Positions 1-14,200 of a stretch of 64,000 nucleotides of DNA are shown here, in pieces. The notes under the pieces are model-generated. The model saw nothing but the letters and a program-made list of their open reading frames with translations, had not been told where the DNA came from and did no database searches. Positions within the stretch are counted from its first letter, which is position 1. Each line of letters starts with the position of its first letter. The position numbers and the translations under genes are program-made. This DNA comes from Aulostomus chinensis (lineage: Eukaryota; Chordata; Actinopteri; Syngnathiformes; Aulostomidae): NCBI GenBank assembly GCA_037954235.1, contig JBBMOA010000016.1, forward strand, positions 22,257,383 through 22,321,382. Direction: 5' to 3'.

Positions 1-547
1 TGTGCAACTTCACATCAGTTGAATATGAGCTTTCAAGCCAACTTGATTTAATCTTAATAGAGAACACAAACTTTTGGGGAAATAAACTTCTTGTCCATCA
101 TTTTAACTGCCACCTTCACAAAAAAAGACATCGAATACTTTAAGTTCGTTTTATTAAGTATACTCTGGTGAAGTTCAGGTATATTTCTTAAGTATATTTT
201 ATGAAGCAAATACACCAACATCAAATCACCTGCACAATATTTGTAACTTTTTTCTTAACTTTTTTTTTTTTTTTCCATTTCGGTACTTCTTGGCACTTGC
301 ATATATACTTTTAAGTAAACACTTCATGTAATAGTAATAAACTTTGAGTACACTAGTTTGCAGTATCATTTTATACTGTAAGTATATTGTGAACTACACA
401 ATTAGTGAACTTGTAGGTAGTAAGTATATACTTAGTCCACCTTTTAATTTAATAAAGTATTATATAGTATACCACCAAGTGCAGTTGTAGGCATACTTTT
501 AATTTATTAGTTATATACTCCTAACAACCTTTAAGTTTTTATTACTA

Positions 548-601
548 TGTGTGTGTGTGTGTGAGTGTGTGTGTGTGCGTGAGTGAGAGAGAGAGAGAGA
601 G
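548..601. repeat. GT/GA microsatellite
   Basis: Imperfect dinucleotide run, GT repeats interrupted by GAGT and GCGT and then a pure GA tract. Simple sequence; short open frames across it are artefacts. Confidence 0.95.
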
Positions 602-1079
602 ATTTTTTAATATTGCAAGTACTCTTAACTTTTCTTTGTGAACCATATTAGAAGTTATGTATTCATACATAACTACTGCATTTACAAGTACACTAGTCAG
701 TTTCTTTTTATGTCTGATCGCTCTAACCAGACTAAACATATAAAAATTCACTAGGTGACTCATATTTAAGAACCTATTTTTTTTCCTTTAAAAAAATAAC
801 ACTGTTCCACCTTAAAGCTAAGTTGTTACTTAAAACTTGAGCATGTAAGTTTAGGAAACACAATCATTTAACAGGCTACCATATCAAAAGTGTCAGTACA
901 ACCACAGTGGAAGCCAAGAATACTTACATTTTTGTTTAAGAATACTTCGCTTCATTGAATGTTTCGCAGTGGGCCAGTACAGAAAATGGTCTCAAATACA
1001 CTTTCCCTCAAAACACTCTTTCCTTGTATTAACAGATCTAGAGTTTTGTTTAACATTCACAGGGGGGGGGGGGGGGACG

Positions 1080-1300
1080 GTTTTAAGTCACGAGATGTTA
1101 TTTCATCAACTACATCCTCACTACCAGGAGACACTGCAGCTAAGCTAACTGGCAGAGGGGCATCTGAAGGAGGTCTGGAGCCCCCTAATGCTCACAGAGG
1201 GGGAGGAACGGTATCCATCCTCTCTTCTGGCTCTAAAAATGATGAACAATTACAGTATTTCACAAAAAGTTGGTGTGTTCCTTTAAAGGTCACTATTAAC
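1080..1300 (-). repeat. Foldback-family dispersed repeat, single arm
   Basis: Carries the family signature GCAGCTAAGCTAACTGG at about 1136-1152, then segments similar to other copies in the window, ending in a block whose reverse complement starts AAAGGAACACACCAA. The same terminal block begins the left arm of the 6048 copy. It is closest to the copy at 54930-55075, sharing the GGCTCTAAAAATGA stretch. Non-coding; the plus-strand open frame crossing it is incidental. Confidence 0.6.
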
Positions 1301-1476
1301 CTCTACGAGATACATTTGCCTTGTTGGTGTCATTCGCTAACAGTCAACAAAGCTAACAGTCGAATACCATCTGTTGACATTTTCAAGAGTTTTTAGTCTG
1401 ATCAGACTCGGACAGATGCATCGGTAGCTGTGGATGCTGCTGAGGAGAACAAAGATGAACAAATTCACCTGAAAGC

Positions 1477-1477
1477 A

Positions 1478-1511
<34 letters not shown>

Positions 1512-1515
1512 TATA
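1477..1515. repeat. Poly(A) run plus (TA)n
   Basis: About 19 A followed by about ten TA units. Simple sequence. Confidence 0.9.
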
Positions 1516-2241
1516 AAGAAAGTGTTACAGTGTTTCTGCTACAAAAACCCAACAAGAATCTTAACAAAACCCTGTGTGGGTAGAGTTCCTTTCACTGCAT
1601 CTTCATCAGTCATGCACATGAAAAACATGGAGCAAAAACGTGAACCTGTAATGGACTTAAAAAAAGAATCCCACATTGATGGAGTCATTTCAATCAAATT
1701 CTCTACGTGGCTCATTTAAGAGTAGATTATCTACTCTAAACAAGATCTGAATAATGACAAATAATAATCATCATCATCATCATCATAAACACCTATGTTT
1801 TATATTGAAAAGAAACTATCACTACCAGTACAGGTATATATGATTTGAAATAAAAATAAATGGTGCTGCTTTGAAAATAAACCCACAATTAAGAACAGAT
1901 GTTATATTAAACTCAACAACCTCAACCTCATAGCCAAATATGATGTAGAAAAACAACTGTGAATCACTCAAACCTGTCAGAGAACCAAACTCAACTCCAC
2001 TGACAGCTCATGAGCTAAGACTTTGCAAATCTGTCTTTCTTTTCTGTACGCAAAACACTCGAGGATACCGGAATGGTGACAAACTCACTATCTGTGCTGA
2101 TAGCTCTGACGTCTAACAGGCGGCACAAATCATTCTTTGCCTTTCTATTCTGAATGTATCACTTCAAATTGCATCACACAAATCACATGACATTCTGCTC
2201 AGGTGACTCCTCTTGTCTCCCTGTGAAGGAGCTGCTGCCGC

Positions 2242-5200
2242 TCACAGTTCCTCGCTCTCCATAGTGGCTTCAGGAGGGGAACTGGAGAACAAGATGGGGC
2301 TGGTCTCCGACGTGGGGAAAGCTGACTTTATGTCAAGCCCTTGGCCTGTCAGGGCTGCATAGCGGCTGCCCGTGCGTTGCACCCTCTTCATGGGTGGAGG
2401 GATGCTCTGATGCCACTGTGCTGAGGGTGACAACAGAGTGATATGCTGAATTCGGCTCATTCATTGCGAACACGGTCGATAGCCGTGGAGGTACTGCAGG
2501 TCTTAGTACCGTAGATATCGAGCCTGCAGGTGCAGGATATAACTCCAGCCTCGTTTTTCGCTGACACGGTGTACCATCCCGCATCGTCTTTTGTAGTTGG
2601 CTCAATAAGTAGACACACATATCCTGTGGCATCCTGTTGCACGCTAAAATAAAAATAAATTAACAATCAGTTTCAAGGAGGAAAACTACTGAGCAAATCC
2701 ATGAGAAACCAATGTTTTAATCCCTTACTTACCTTATTCTGCTCTTGGTTCTAGGAATGGTGTCATTGTCTTTCTTCCAGAATATAGCTGGAGGGGGCAT
2801 GCCCACTACCCGGCACTCCAGCCTGACAGGACTCCCCTCAGGGATCCCCATGTTCTGCAGCTTCTCCACGAAGTGAGGAGGATGCTTCATTTCTCTCTCT
2901 AAATTTGAAATGAATGACTTACATCATTTTAAACCTCTGTCGTAACAACCCAGCTGGGTAAGACTGATGCGTCCTCAACTCACCCACAACTTTGAGGTCC
3001 AGACTGAAGGAGCTCTGCCCAGCTTTGTTGCTTGCAATGCAGGTGTATGTGCCTGCATCTTTCTGTGTCAGAGGGTCAATGACCAGGGAGTGGATGCCAT
3101 TTTCACGCACCAGCATCTTGTGATAAAGGTCTGGATAGATTGGCCGGCCATTGACCAACCACATGAGCTCGGGGTTGGGTAGGCCACTCACCTTGAGGAC
3201 AAATATATTTAGAATACTTTCTGTAAAGTAAAAATGCATTTCCTGCACATTTCTTGACTGTAAATGAAACTACACGGTCAGTCCTCCACTTTACCTTACA
3301 GTCTAATCTGCAAAGCCTCCCCTCGTGAGCAAGCATGTCCCCTGGAGCTTGGAGGAAGTGGGGCCGAAAAAAACGTTCATGGGTTTGCTCCCCTTCAACT
3401 TCCTGTATGCGGGCTCGCACCCTGAAGACAAGCGGGGATGGGACACAAACACACACTTTGACATAAAAATCTGTCTTTATGTTAGTATTTCAGTGTAGAA
3501 TGAGGCTTCCTTTCCAAAAATATCAGTGTTGTTGTTGGGCTAATCTGTGTTGTCACGCTGCACCCTCAGTCCCGCTCACCTGTGAGAGCTGATAGGAGTC
3601 AGTCGACTTCGAGGTGGTCCTGTTTGGACTATCAAATGACCAGAGCAGCTGATTCGTCCCTGACGGTGGTTAAATAACAAATCAGAGCTTGTACTTGAGC
3701 AGACAAATGAACTGCTGAGTGAGACAGATTACCTGGGGATTCGCTGCCATGATGGTGTAGTTACCATCATCATCACTGGTCGTAGACTGGATGTGTAAGG
3801 TGCAGGTCCCGTCCCCCTCTCTAATCTTCTTGTAATGGACGTTCTTCCTCAAGATCTGCTTGCCATCCTTGAACCAGTAAACCTGATAGCAAATGAGAGA
3901 TGAATACAAAAGTTCATTGTCTTCTTTTGCGCTGCTCAGTCATCGACCTCTCACCTTCGGAACAGGGATTCCAACAATTTTACATGAGAACGTTACAGGC
4001 ACGCCCTCCACGGCCTTGAAGTTTTTCAGTTTCTTGTCAAATATGGGTGCGATGCATTTTCCTGTGGGGATGTCGTCATGCTGCACCTCATCGTCCGACT
4101 CCTCCACCGGCGTCCGCTCCAAACGGAACTCAATCTCGCTCATCAGTCTCTGCTCAAAATTGGACACTTTGTACTCCTGAAAAAAGGAAAACCACAGCAA
4201 TTTTGCCACAGTCCGAGGCGCTGCACGCCATTTCTGTCTTGAAAAAAAAAAAAAAGAAATCACAGAAACAAACCTGTAGCCATGATAACATGCACATATG
4301 CTCTTACTTGATCAAGAACATGAGACAACGTGCATCTGTTCACCACGGAGCAACAGTGGTACCTATTCCACAAAGGTGTTTTGTGACTTTGTACCACTCA
4401 ATTGTAAAGATCATGCAGTGGCATCTGCCTTACTCTATCACTGCTGGTAGGTTAAAAACAAAAAACAAAAAACAAAAAAACTCATCCAACCAATGGGACT
4501 GTGAGGGTAAAACAGAGAACAGATAAACTACGGAGTTGAAACAAAAACATATATATTTATAGATATTCGAAGAGGTACTTCACTCTAAATGTGTATTTTG
4601 CAGCTCGAGTACTCATGGATAGGTGTCTTGACCTCACACAGATAGTATTTCTTGAATGCAGAAAGAGCCACCCATGTTTATTTGTCTTGAAGTTGATGGT
4701 GAGTGATAGTCAACGAGAGCTACAGCAACAACAAAAAAATGGCAAAATTCCTAAAAGCGTTCATTTATTAATTATTTTCCATATCTCCTTTACCTTCATT
4801 CTTTATTACAAACAAAGTATAACCCTGCCACTTCCGCACAACCTCAAACAAGTACTAACGTGTCAGCGGGTTGGTTCAACTGACCGGGGCAACTAGTCGG
4901 GTTCCAGAGGGCTTGTATTTAGTTTGTTTTTCACTGAAATCAAAATGTTTGTAGATTACTGAGCATACGGCTGGATTAAGAGAATGTGGATTATACCAGA
5001 TGATGCATTTGAGAGTTTGTGAATAGTTTGAGGCAATTCTTTGGTCAGCCATCAGTCTCATTTAGCTTCAAGCTAAATTTACATTGCTGGCTTTTTCTGC
5101 ATTTTGGAGTCATAAAGACGAAAGCAGGAGGGAAAAAAAATGTCTTCATGGGCTCAAGTCACTGATTTGTGAGAACTTGAAAGGCAAACTACACTTTTGG

Positions 5201-8200
5201 GGGGAAGTTTTAATTATTCTGACTGAAAATCTTTTAGTTTGATATTAATTCCTGATATTCAGTTGGCTTGCAAAGAGGCAAAGCAGATCAAAATATATGG
5301 TTTGTGTGTCCTCTTCTGAAAATTGTACTTCATAAGAACTATGTCATGATGGCACTTTGGGAAAAACACTCCAGAAGCAGGGGTTGCAAGCATCAATGGA
5401 GGAAAATATAACACGAGTTAACAGAAAACTGGAGAATTAGCAAACAGTGAGTCATTACATTTCATGATTAAGTAATGAACCTAAAACATATGTTCGTGCG
5501 GGTTACATTTTAAGTACTTAATTAGATGTATGGTAGTTATTCGAGCAGACATGTTTTAATCTCAGTCTGAAACGTGGATACAGTCTCCCGGTAAAGGTGC
5601 TTGGGATGAGATGATCCTTGTACCTCATCATAGTTAATGACAGTAGCAGGAATGTTTGGTCCAAGGGGTCTGCTCGCTCTTTTCCCCTCATAACTCAGCT
5701 TCTACGAGAGGATAGGGATGGATGATGAATGACAACAAAGACACACAAACTGTACCAACAAACCATGACAGATGGCCCAGCGTGCACACAAGCTAATGTT
5801 ATTATCATGCTAGTTGTTACAGTACATGACCACAAACTTATGAATTACCATGAAAAACTGGGAAGGGGAATGATGCACCTACATGAAAGTGAGATCCTCA
5901 TTGGCTTTGAGTTCTTAAATCAATTGCGTACCATATACGTATCTCAAGCCAAATTCATAAGTAGCGATCCGGAGTGAGAATGCAGCACAGTTGTTAGTTC
6001 ACATTTACTTGATTGAAACAGGATTACAACTGTTGGTTAGTTGAAAGGAACACACCAATTTCTTGGGGGAATTATTACCGTCCTCCCTAGAGACAGACAA
6101 GATGGTAGATATCCTCAGTTCTCTCCTCTGTGAGTGCATTAGAGAGCTGAGACACACAGAGACCTGTTGACTGCTAGTTAGCTTAGCACAATGAATGGTA
6201 GTGGATGGGAATTGGTCTCATACCTCTATCAAAAGTAATCTAATAGGAAAGGTTCAGGAATTGACTTGTCCAAAAGTAATTGTCCTCCTCTTCACATACA
6301 AAGTCAGTAATGATTAGTAGCAGCGGTTGCTCCTCCAGTTGCGAGCAAATTTTTTGTCGGCTCAAGGTAAAATTTGGCTTTTCAGTTGTTGCATCAAATC
6401 ATTGAGTGAGGTGGTTTGTCAGGAAAGTAACTTTAACTGTGTCTGATTATAAAATTACAGGCAAAGGCAATTTTGAAAGAGTATGTTTGATGACTTTTGA
6501 TGGATGTACTGCACACTACCACTTCCCAGACCACTACCACTCATTGTGCTAAGCTAACTAGCAGTCAGCCAGCCACTGCGGGTCCCTCTAAAGCAGCACA
6601 GGCAACAGAAGTTTATCTATCTTCTTTTTTGACCAACTCTAGAGGAATTAGGCATATTTCCCAAATGTGTGTTTCTTTAAAAGTAGGGATTTTATACCAC
6701 CATGTCACTAATGCTCTTCTGATATTCACTCATTTAACATCTGTGATGGAGGCTGACATGAATAAAATCCCATGAATCCAACTTTTTGCGCAAAGGCAAC
6801 TAAAAAGATCTGTTAATTCACCACAATGTTGCTCTGACTGAGCATGTAAAAGAGGATAAATCAGAGTTGCAGAGCTGAAACCTATTTAGTACCTGTTGGT
6901 GTGCAAAAAGTGGGATGTCATCTTTAAGTCGAAGCTTTTTCTCAATGTCAAGGAGGAGAAGTTCTTTGCTCTCACGAATGTCTTCAATAGACGGGGGTCG
7001 CATCTTTGGCACCTTCTTATGTAACCTGAGGAGAAAAAGAAAAAATATGTAAGAAAGCATGACAGCCAACAAAAAAACTCAGGAGTCTTGTTGTCAAGAG
7101 AGAAGGTACCCAAGAGGAGCTCCCCTGGGTAAGCCCATAGAGTTGGTGGGCTGACTTGGAGTCAGTGAAGGCAGGATGGAACTCAGGAAAGCCACAGGGT
7201 TTTGGATGGGGCTGGGGGTGGAGCTGCTGGAGGTGGGAGAGGACGCTTGAGGAGGTGACTGGGCTCTAATGGTGAACATGTTGTTCGGTGTCGGTGAGGA
7301 TACGAGGGATGGAGGGCTTGTGGGAGATGTGAGCACCCTCGTGGGTAAGATCCTGGGTGTGGGGAGGAATGGTGGGAGCGTTGGGGAGCTGGCTGCTGAG
7401 GAGTTGAGCTCAGCTGCCAGCTCGTGGAGCAGGGGGACAGGGGATTCTGTTGGAGAGGGGCTTCTGGCTGGTGAGAAGGTCTGGGCAGCGATGAACTCTT
7501 TGGGTCTGGCATAGTTGAAGGTCTGCGAGGTGGCGGTCAGATTAATGAGGGAGGCGTGGGTGGTTCTCAGTAGAGTAGCAGGAGATGTGACTTGCTGTAA
7601 GGCTGCTGTTGTGCTGTGGTCCGTTGAGACCACGCCAAGCTTGGGTGCAGGTGGAGAGGACAATTGGTGTGTGGGTGCAGTTCTACCAAGAGCTGCAGGA
7701 GACAGGTTGAGGTGGGAGGCATGGATGGTGTTCATCTGAGTTACGGGAGCTGTACTGAAGGCTGTGCTCAGCTGTGGCACAGGTGGAGGGGGTGTCACCA
7801 CTGAGGAGGTCTTCAGCTGAGGAAGAGATGGAGGGGAACTCAAAGTGTTGAGCACTGTAGCAGAGCTCAGTGAAGGGGCAGGGGGGGCTGTGGTCAGTGG
7901 AGGCACAGAGATGGGTGTCTTCTGTGGGGGCGGATGCAGTTCACGATGAGCCCTGGGGGACCACAACAGACTTTCAGAAGAGCTGTGAACCTCAGGCTGA
8001 ATCCGGATCTGGGAGGAGGGTTGGGACTGTGTTCGGATGTGGGTCGGAGTCGGAGGCTCACTGTCCTGCTGCTGCTCCATGAGGACCTGGTTGTGCAGGA
8101 GCTGGAGCTGTGCTGGATCCCTGTCAATCAAGCAAAACCAAAATAAGAGATGCGCAGGGATGAAGTTACTATACATGGAGAACATGAAGGAGGCTCAGTT

Positions 8201-11200
8201 CTGTAAACCTCAGCAGGAATGAGCCAAAGCCAGCATGAGGAATACTCTGCCCTTTTATGGACCACCAACAAGGAGCTGATAAACAAAACACTGTCCAGCC
8301 TCAAGACACTTTCAGCTTTCACTCTAAATATGACATTCTTATACATTTATCATATAAGAGCAACTGTTACAGACTCTATTTCAACACGAGATGAACTCAT
8401 ATTATCTTTGTTGCTTTAGTAAAGAGCAAATGACTTAAAAAATACTCGTCTAGATTCCAATTACCTTTGTATCTCAAAATCAGCGTACAAATGAACTTAC
8501 AAATAGAAAACGCCATCCTTTGTTTTGGAAAGTCTGAAGGTCCACATTGAAAGTCCGCACGTGTTCATTTGTGGATCACAACTGATTACAGCTGATCGTT
8601 CAGCCGGAGGCGGAGTCACTTACAGGAGGAGGATCAAACGGCAACCGAAGACGCGGCTCACGGAAAATCTCAAAGTCTCACTATGTTTCTTTCTTTATAC
8701 AGAACATGCAGTTTGCAGTTGTGTCAAAGTCATTTATGAGTTGACTGTACTCACAGTTTGGGTTTAGCCAGCACCGGCGGCGGCTCTTTGCTGACTGAGA
8801 AATCAGCTGTGTCCTCTTCAGATGGACTGGATGCATCACTTTGTACGTCCTCCTCATCTTCAGGCAGTTTGAAGTGCACACGCAGGCCGACTCTGGAGCT
8901 GGAGCGCGAGTCTTTGTGGTTTGTTAGGGCACCTGTCTTTAGGCAGGAGTTAGGAGGGGGATCAGGGAGCGGCACCACAATAGGGGTCCCATTCTGATGG
9001 TTTGAGGCCCCCTTAACTTTGGGGCTTGTGTCAGGCGACGTCACTAAAGGTCTGGAAGCTTCCTGCACAGCAGGTGGGGAGGTGAAGGGTTTTGAGTATG
9101 AGAACACCTGCCCTGAACTCTGTGCTTCTGGACGTGTTCCAGGAGGGTCCTGGTGGAGGCCCAGAGGATCTAAGTTGGGGGTGCTGGCACTGCGAGAATT
9201 GAGGGAGGAGCTGCTGGTCAGGCTAGTCGGCTCCAGACTGGGCAGGCTGGTGCGTAAAGGGTCTGGACGCAACATACTGGAGCTATGCGGGTCCAGACGA
9301 AGAGTGCTGGTATTTAAGGGGTCCAGGCGTAAGGTGTTGGAGATTAATGGATCAAGGCGGATGGTGCTGGAGTGGGGCTTGATGTTATTGGTCACAGTAA
9401 CCTCTGCTTGAGACTTTATGAGGGGAGCTGTGTGATCTGGTGGGAACGGTTCCAGGTTGCGACTGGGTTCCACAGTAAAACTGCTAAAAGTCCTCACATG
9501 GTTGTTGCTGTCACTGCCTGAAGAGAACCAGAGAAATGGACACAGTGTAAAATTAAAATATTAACATGAGACTAACAAAGACGATCTGACGATTTTATAG
9601 GACGAGTGTTACCTTTGACCCTCAGCGCTGCGGTGCTGGACACAGTCCCGTACTTGTTGCTGGCTGTGCAAGTAAACATCCCCGAGTCCTCAGGAAAGAC
9701 CTCTGCGATGACCAACGTACATATTTCCTCTACAGGCAGAAAAAATGATACTCACATGATCACGCTGGTTTGATATGACAGCATCATATTAGCCCCTGAA
9801 CCAGCAGAGAGTCTTACTGGAGTGAGGACGGATATATGACTCGTGTTTCAAATGTTGCAGCGGTGAGGTTTCTTAGTACCAGAGAGTCTAAGGCAGGTTG
9901 AAAGCATCTGCCATGGTGGTTTGACCCAGGATGAGGGACTGCCATATAAGGTCTAGACTCAGGGAAAAGCAGCTCTGGCTTGTGTACAGAAGAAGAGCAG
10001 AAACCTCTGCCAAGCCCTATAAACATCTCAGCAGTAATATGCATGCAGCGCAGCATCATATTTGAAGCACTCAACACGAATGTTTTCAACAAATGAAGAT
10101 CGAACAGAATATTTACCTGATTCAGCCGGAGATCGTGGCTCTGGGAAAAAAAAAAAAAAAGTTTAAAAAAAAACACGACTCACTGATCATTTGATGAAAT
10201 TTGGCATCAATAATTTGGATTAAAGTATCTTCACACTGTCTGAATTCAACAATTACAGGAATTATGTGAAGATGAACAACAAAAAATGTTTTATACACTG
10301 ATTCCACTCCATCAGCTGTCGAATGCGTGGAGGTTTAACACCTCTGTCACCCTCAAATCTTTCGCTGCAATTTCAACATTTTTCAGAATTGCTCATCAAC
10401 ATGATTTAACTTTTTATATTTCTCAAAAAGATCATTTTGAGAAATAATAAAAGCTAATTTATAATTTTCAGTTTTTAAAAAAAAAAAAAAATTTTAACAA
10501 GATGAATGTTCATGGTAACTTCGCTAGTTGTTTTTTCTTATCTGGTTACGACCAAACATGCACATGCAAGAAGTAAGTCTTGCCAAGTACTTTTGTCTAA
10601 TTTCATATTATCTCATTATATTTGATATGCAACAGAATCACTTAATAGTATCTCAGTAAGATAGAGGAGCTTGTGTTTCAGTCAATGTGTCATTTTAAGA
10701 AATATTGATGAATATAATTTAGCCTTCTTTAAGCAAAAAAAAGCCGCTGATTTCTTTGTGCTTACAAAAGTTTAATAGTCTGTCAATAGAATAAGTAAAA
10801 TTAAAAAGATATTTCTGAAAATAATAATTACACAGTCCTTAAATGAAGCCTATTTATCTGACTGAGACAGTATCATGAAAGAGATTCTGACAAATATTAA
10901 GTTTAACTGGATGATGAAAAATGAGGAAAATAGATATATTTCAGTGTGCAGCATGTTTAAGTTCTCATTAAATGCTGCACATAATAAAGATCATAATATA
11001 AGTGGTTCTGGTACTGCTTTGGAACCAGTTCTCGAGGACAAGGGACAGTTCTTTTGCGATTGAAATCGATCACAATTAGGGGCCTTGAACTTGCTGGTTC
11101 CTGGGAAATGAGTTTCTCTTTATACCCAATTATGAACTCTATTAAATAAATCTGGATGAATTTCAAATGCGATGACATCATCTCTCATGCAATTTTGTCA

Positions 11201-14200
11201 TCTTAGTCCCGCTGTATGGCAGAAGTCAGAAATTTACTCTTCTGTAGGATCCTGAAATCAGGAGAGTCCTCAATGGGTTTCCCCTCCTGGTACCAGTCCA
11301 CTCGGGGGGACGGCACTCCTTTCACACGGCACTCTAGCACCACCAGCTGGCCTTCTGACGCCAGGAGGTCCTGCAGTCTCTAGTGGGATGAGACAGTTGG
11401 TATCATGTTACGCCAGTAAACACACAGCAGTCAGTAGCAGTGTGCAGTACATCCAACTGAAAATGACTCTACCTTCGTGAAAACAGGGGCAGCCATGATA
11501 GATTGCCCGTTCAATCCCTGCAGGAAGCTGTTGTTGGAGGTTTGGCACTAAGAATTAAATGACATAATCAAGGATGTGCTGATGCAAACAACAAAAGTAA
11601 TCATGAACAAAGAGTAAGGGTGTGTTTCAGGTGCTCTACCTCAGGCTGGGGAGCTTGTAGCACAGTCGAGGGGGCAGGGTGCAGTGATGTAGGAGGGGTG
11701 GGTATGACTGAGACGAGCGTCGACACCTCCTGGGCTTCTGTAGCGTTGCAATCATCTGCTGCTGAGGTAGGAAACACTTGCGCACTTGCTGTGTCCCTCT
11801 CAGCAGGATGAGCTGTAGAAACCACGAATGCGTTACAGAGCTCTGGCTCTGCGATTGTTGCAGGAGCGGGTGTCTGGGCAGGTGTCTGAAGGGGTTCTGG
11901 GACTATCTGGCTAGCTGACAGAGAGGAGAGCTCCTCTGCTGGTTCCTTGGGGACCACCGCTGCAGCCTCTTCCCCCTCTGTGGAAAGAGTTTGGCTTGAT
12001 GATGGAGCTGATTCTGGTTGTTTCCTCTGCAGCCTTTCAGAATCAGAGGGAAGAGAGTCACAGATTCACATATAATTGGTCCGTATACATTAAAGTGTGT
12101 AGAAATGAAAATGGAGTAAAAACTCACTGGGCTAAATGCTCCAAGTGTTGCTCCGCCTCCGAATCTGAAGAGGATGCACCTGTGAGAACAAAAAAAGTGA
12201 GGGCTTTAGTGTTTAGGACTCTCCAAGTGTCAGTCAGGAAGAGGAGGGAGGGAGAGGAGAGGAGAGGAAACACAAGAATCACCTTCGATGTAGATCTCAG
12301 CTGATGTGGAATCTGTCCCGTAGAAGTTGGACGCAAAGCAGGAGTAACGTCCGGTATCCTCCTCAAACGCCTCTGTGATGATCAGAGAGTGCAGCTCGCC
12401 ATTGGTGATGATCTGAATGTCGGGGCTGTTCTCCAACTCCTTGCCCTCACAAAACCACCTACAATTCAACACACACTGCTCAGTTGGGCTTAATACTAGC
12501 ATCAAATCACCTAACGCATTAGCTCCCTCAATAAGATTTAACACACTCATTGTTGGTGAGACCAACATGAGGGTAATAAAACAAATCATGCTGCTTGAAA
12601 TGTCTATTTTCAATCAAAGCACTTTCCAATGCTTTTTGATTCACTGGAAATGTTGCAAACACAAAGGCGTGCTTCTGAGTAGTTAAATCTGCTCTCATTT
12701 CTACAACCGCTTGGTTTCACGGTGTTCTTTTCTCTCCGTGCGGTGGGTGTCGTTCCTGGGAACGGTGACAGGAAATCTACTTCACTTTTAACACGCAACC
12801 TAAAAGCCAGTCAGACCTGGGGGTCATAGTGGAGGCTGATGTCAACCTCTAAAATCCCACAGATCACATATTACAAGACCGTCGTTCTACAACACGGGAT
12901 AGACTGAAATCAAAAATAAAAAGATGTATGTCAAAATAAAAATAAAATGATAATCAAAACATTCATTCATACAGGTTTCAGCCACGAGAGTTTAAACCGG
13001 AACATGGAAACAAAATGTTATAATTGCATTCAGAATCCCCAGTTGCTAGACTTGTGTATTTCTGACCAATCAGGGGTACAGACAGAAGTTCTATGGTTCT
13101 GTCTACAACAGGTGGACCCAAACTTTTTTTCTGTTAAGAGGGACAAAACTAAACCTTAATGCATGGCAATTTAAAATCCCCGCCTCTCCATTCTGTTCTT
13201 ACCTCACTCCTGCAAGACTGACTTCCCGAGCAAAGTGTCTCTCTGCCGCCTGATCTCGGAAAAATAATTCAAATAATTCAGGATCCTACAGACAATTTTT
13301 ACCTCCCCAAAATAAATGCTTTTAGTTTTTCAGTAGGTCTGTTATTGTTGTCATTTTACATTGGGCTGGCCAAAATTAACCTATTGTCAGGTACCATTTG
13401 GCTTAACAGAAACAAAAAATATTCTGATATATCAGCCGATGTAAATAAAAATCCCATCACGATATTTAATGGTGATTTACTCGTTTTAATGAGAGACGTC
13501 AGCAGCAAAGTGTCTCTACTACACTGCAACTCTATCAATATCTGCTGCTGGAGAAAATCATTTCAATATCAATACATCGCCTGATATTCTTTATATATTA
13601 CATAAAAGCACATGTGCACCATCTGCAAAATGTATCAAAAGCTACAGAACTCGTGTAAATTCACCAAATTTTGATTGTCACAGATTTATTCATTTCAATG
13701 TCAAAGTACGACTCACGTCACATAATTCTTACTTACGTGTAACGATGCACTTATAACAAACTGATCGTTTAAATGACGTAAAAAACATGTGATGAATGCC
13801 AATATGATATCTTGTAAATGTCAAACAATAACATCAACCCAACTGCTGTGCTTCTAGGTGTTTATCTATTTATTTTATTTTCGAAGGGTTGACGCACATT
13901 AATCAAAGAAAGCGCACCAGACCATCGTGTAAGTGTGGGACGTTTAGCCACAGAGGCTAATATACATCTGTCGTCCCTGAAGGGTTGACGGCAGTGGAAG
14001 AACAACCACATGCGCATGAGACGTTTCTGGCACTTGTGACATTTCAGTCCCCTGAGTCATAAATCAAAGTTTGAGAAAATAAACAATAATAAAAAATGGA
14101 ATACTGAAATTCATTGCGATTCAGTGTAGGTCGCAGGTGAGTTGCTTCTTTCTGGATAGATTAACTGCAGACGGATTTGCTGGTTCGTGCACATGTGGCT

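Larger units (their letters stand above)
1..2241. other. MYPN downstream flank / probable 3' UTR
   Basis: No coding region seen. The part nearest 2241 should be the 3' UTR of the minus-strand myopalladin gene. The poly(A) site is not clear: minus-strand AATAAA signals (TTTATT on plus) lie near 147, 500 and 536, so the UTR could be long. The stretch also holds a GT/GA microsatellite (about 548-601), a foldback-family repeat copy (about 1080-1300), an A-run followed by a TA run (1477-1515) and a short CAT run near 1767-1787. Confidence 0.5.

Noticed and set aside
7183..8146. Open frames on both strands over MYPN exon 10
   Set aside because: Shadows of the GC-rich Pro/Ser/Thr-rich coding exon; only the minus frame ending in NPVAFLSSILPSLTPSQPTNSMGLPR matches MYPN.
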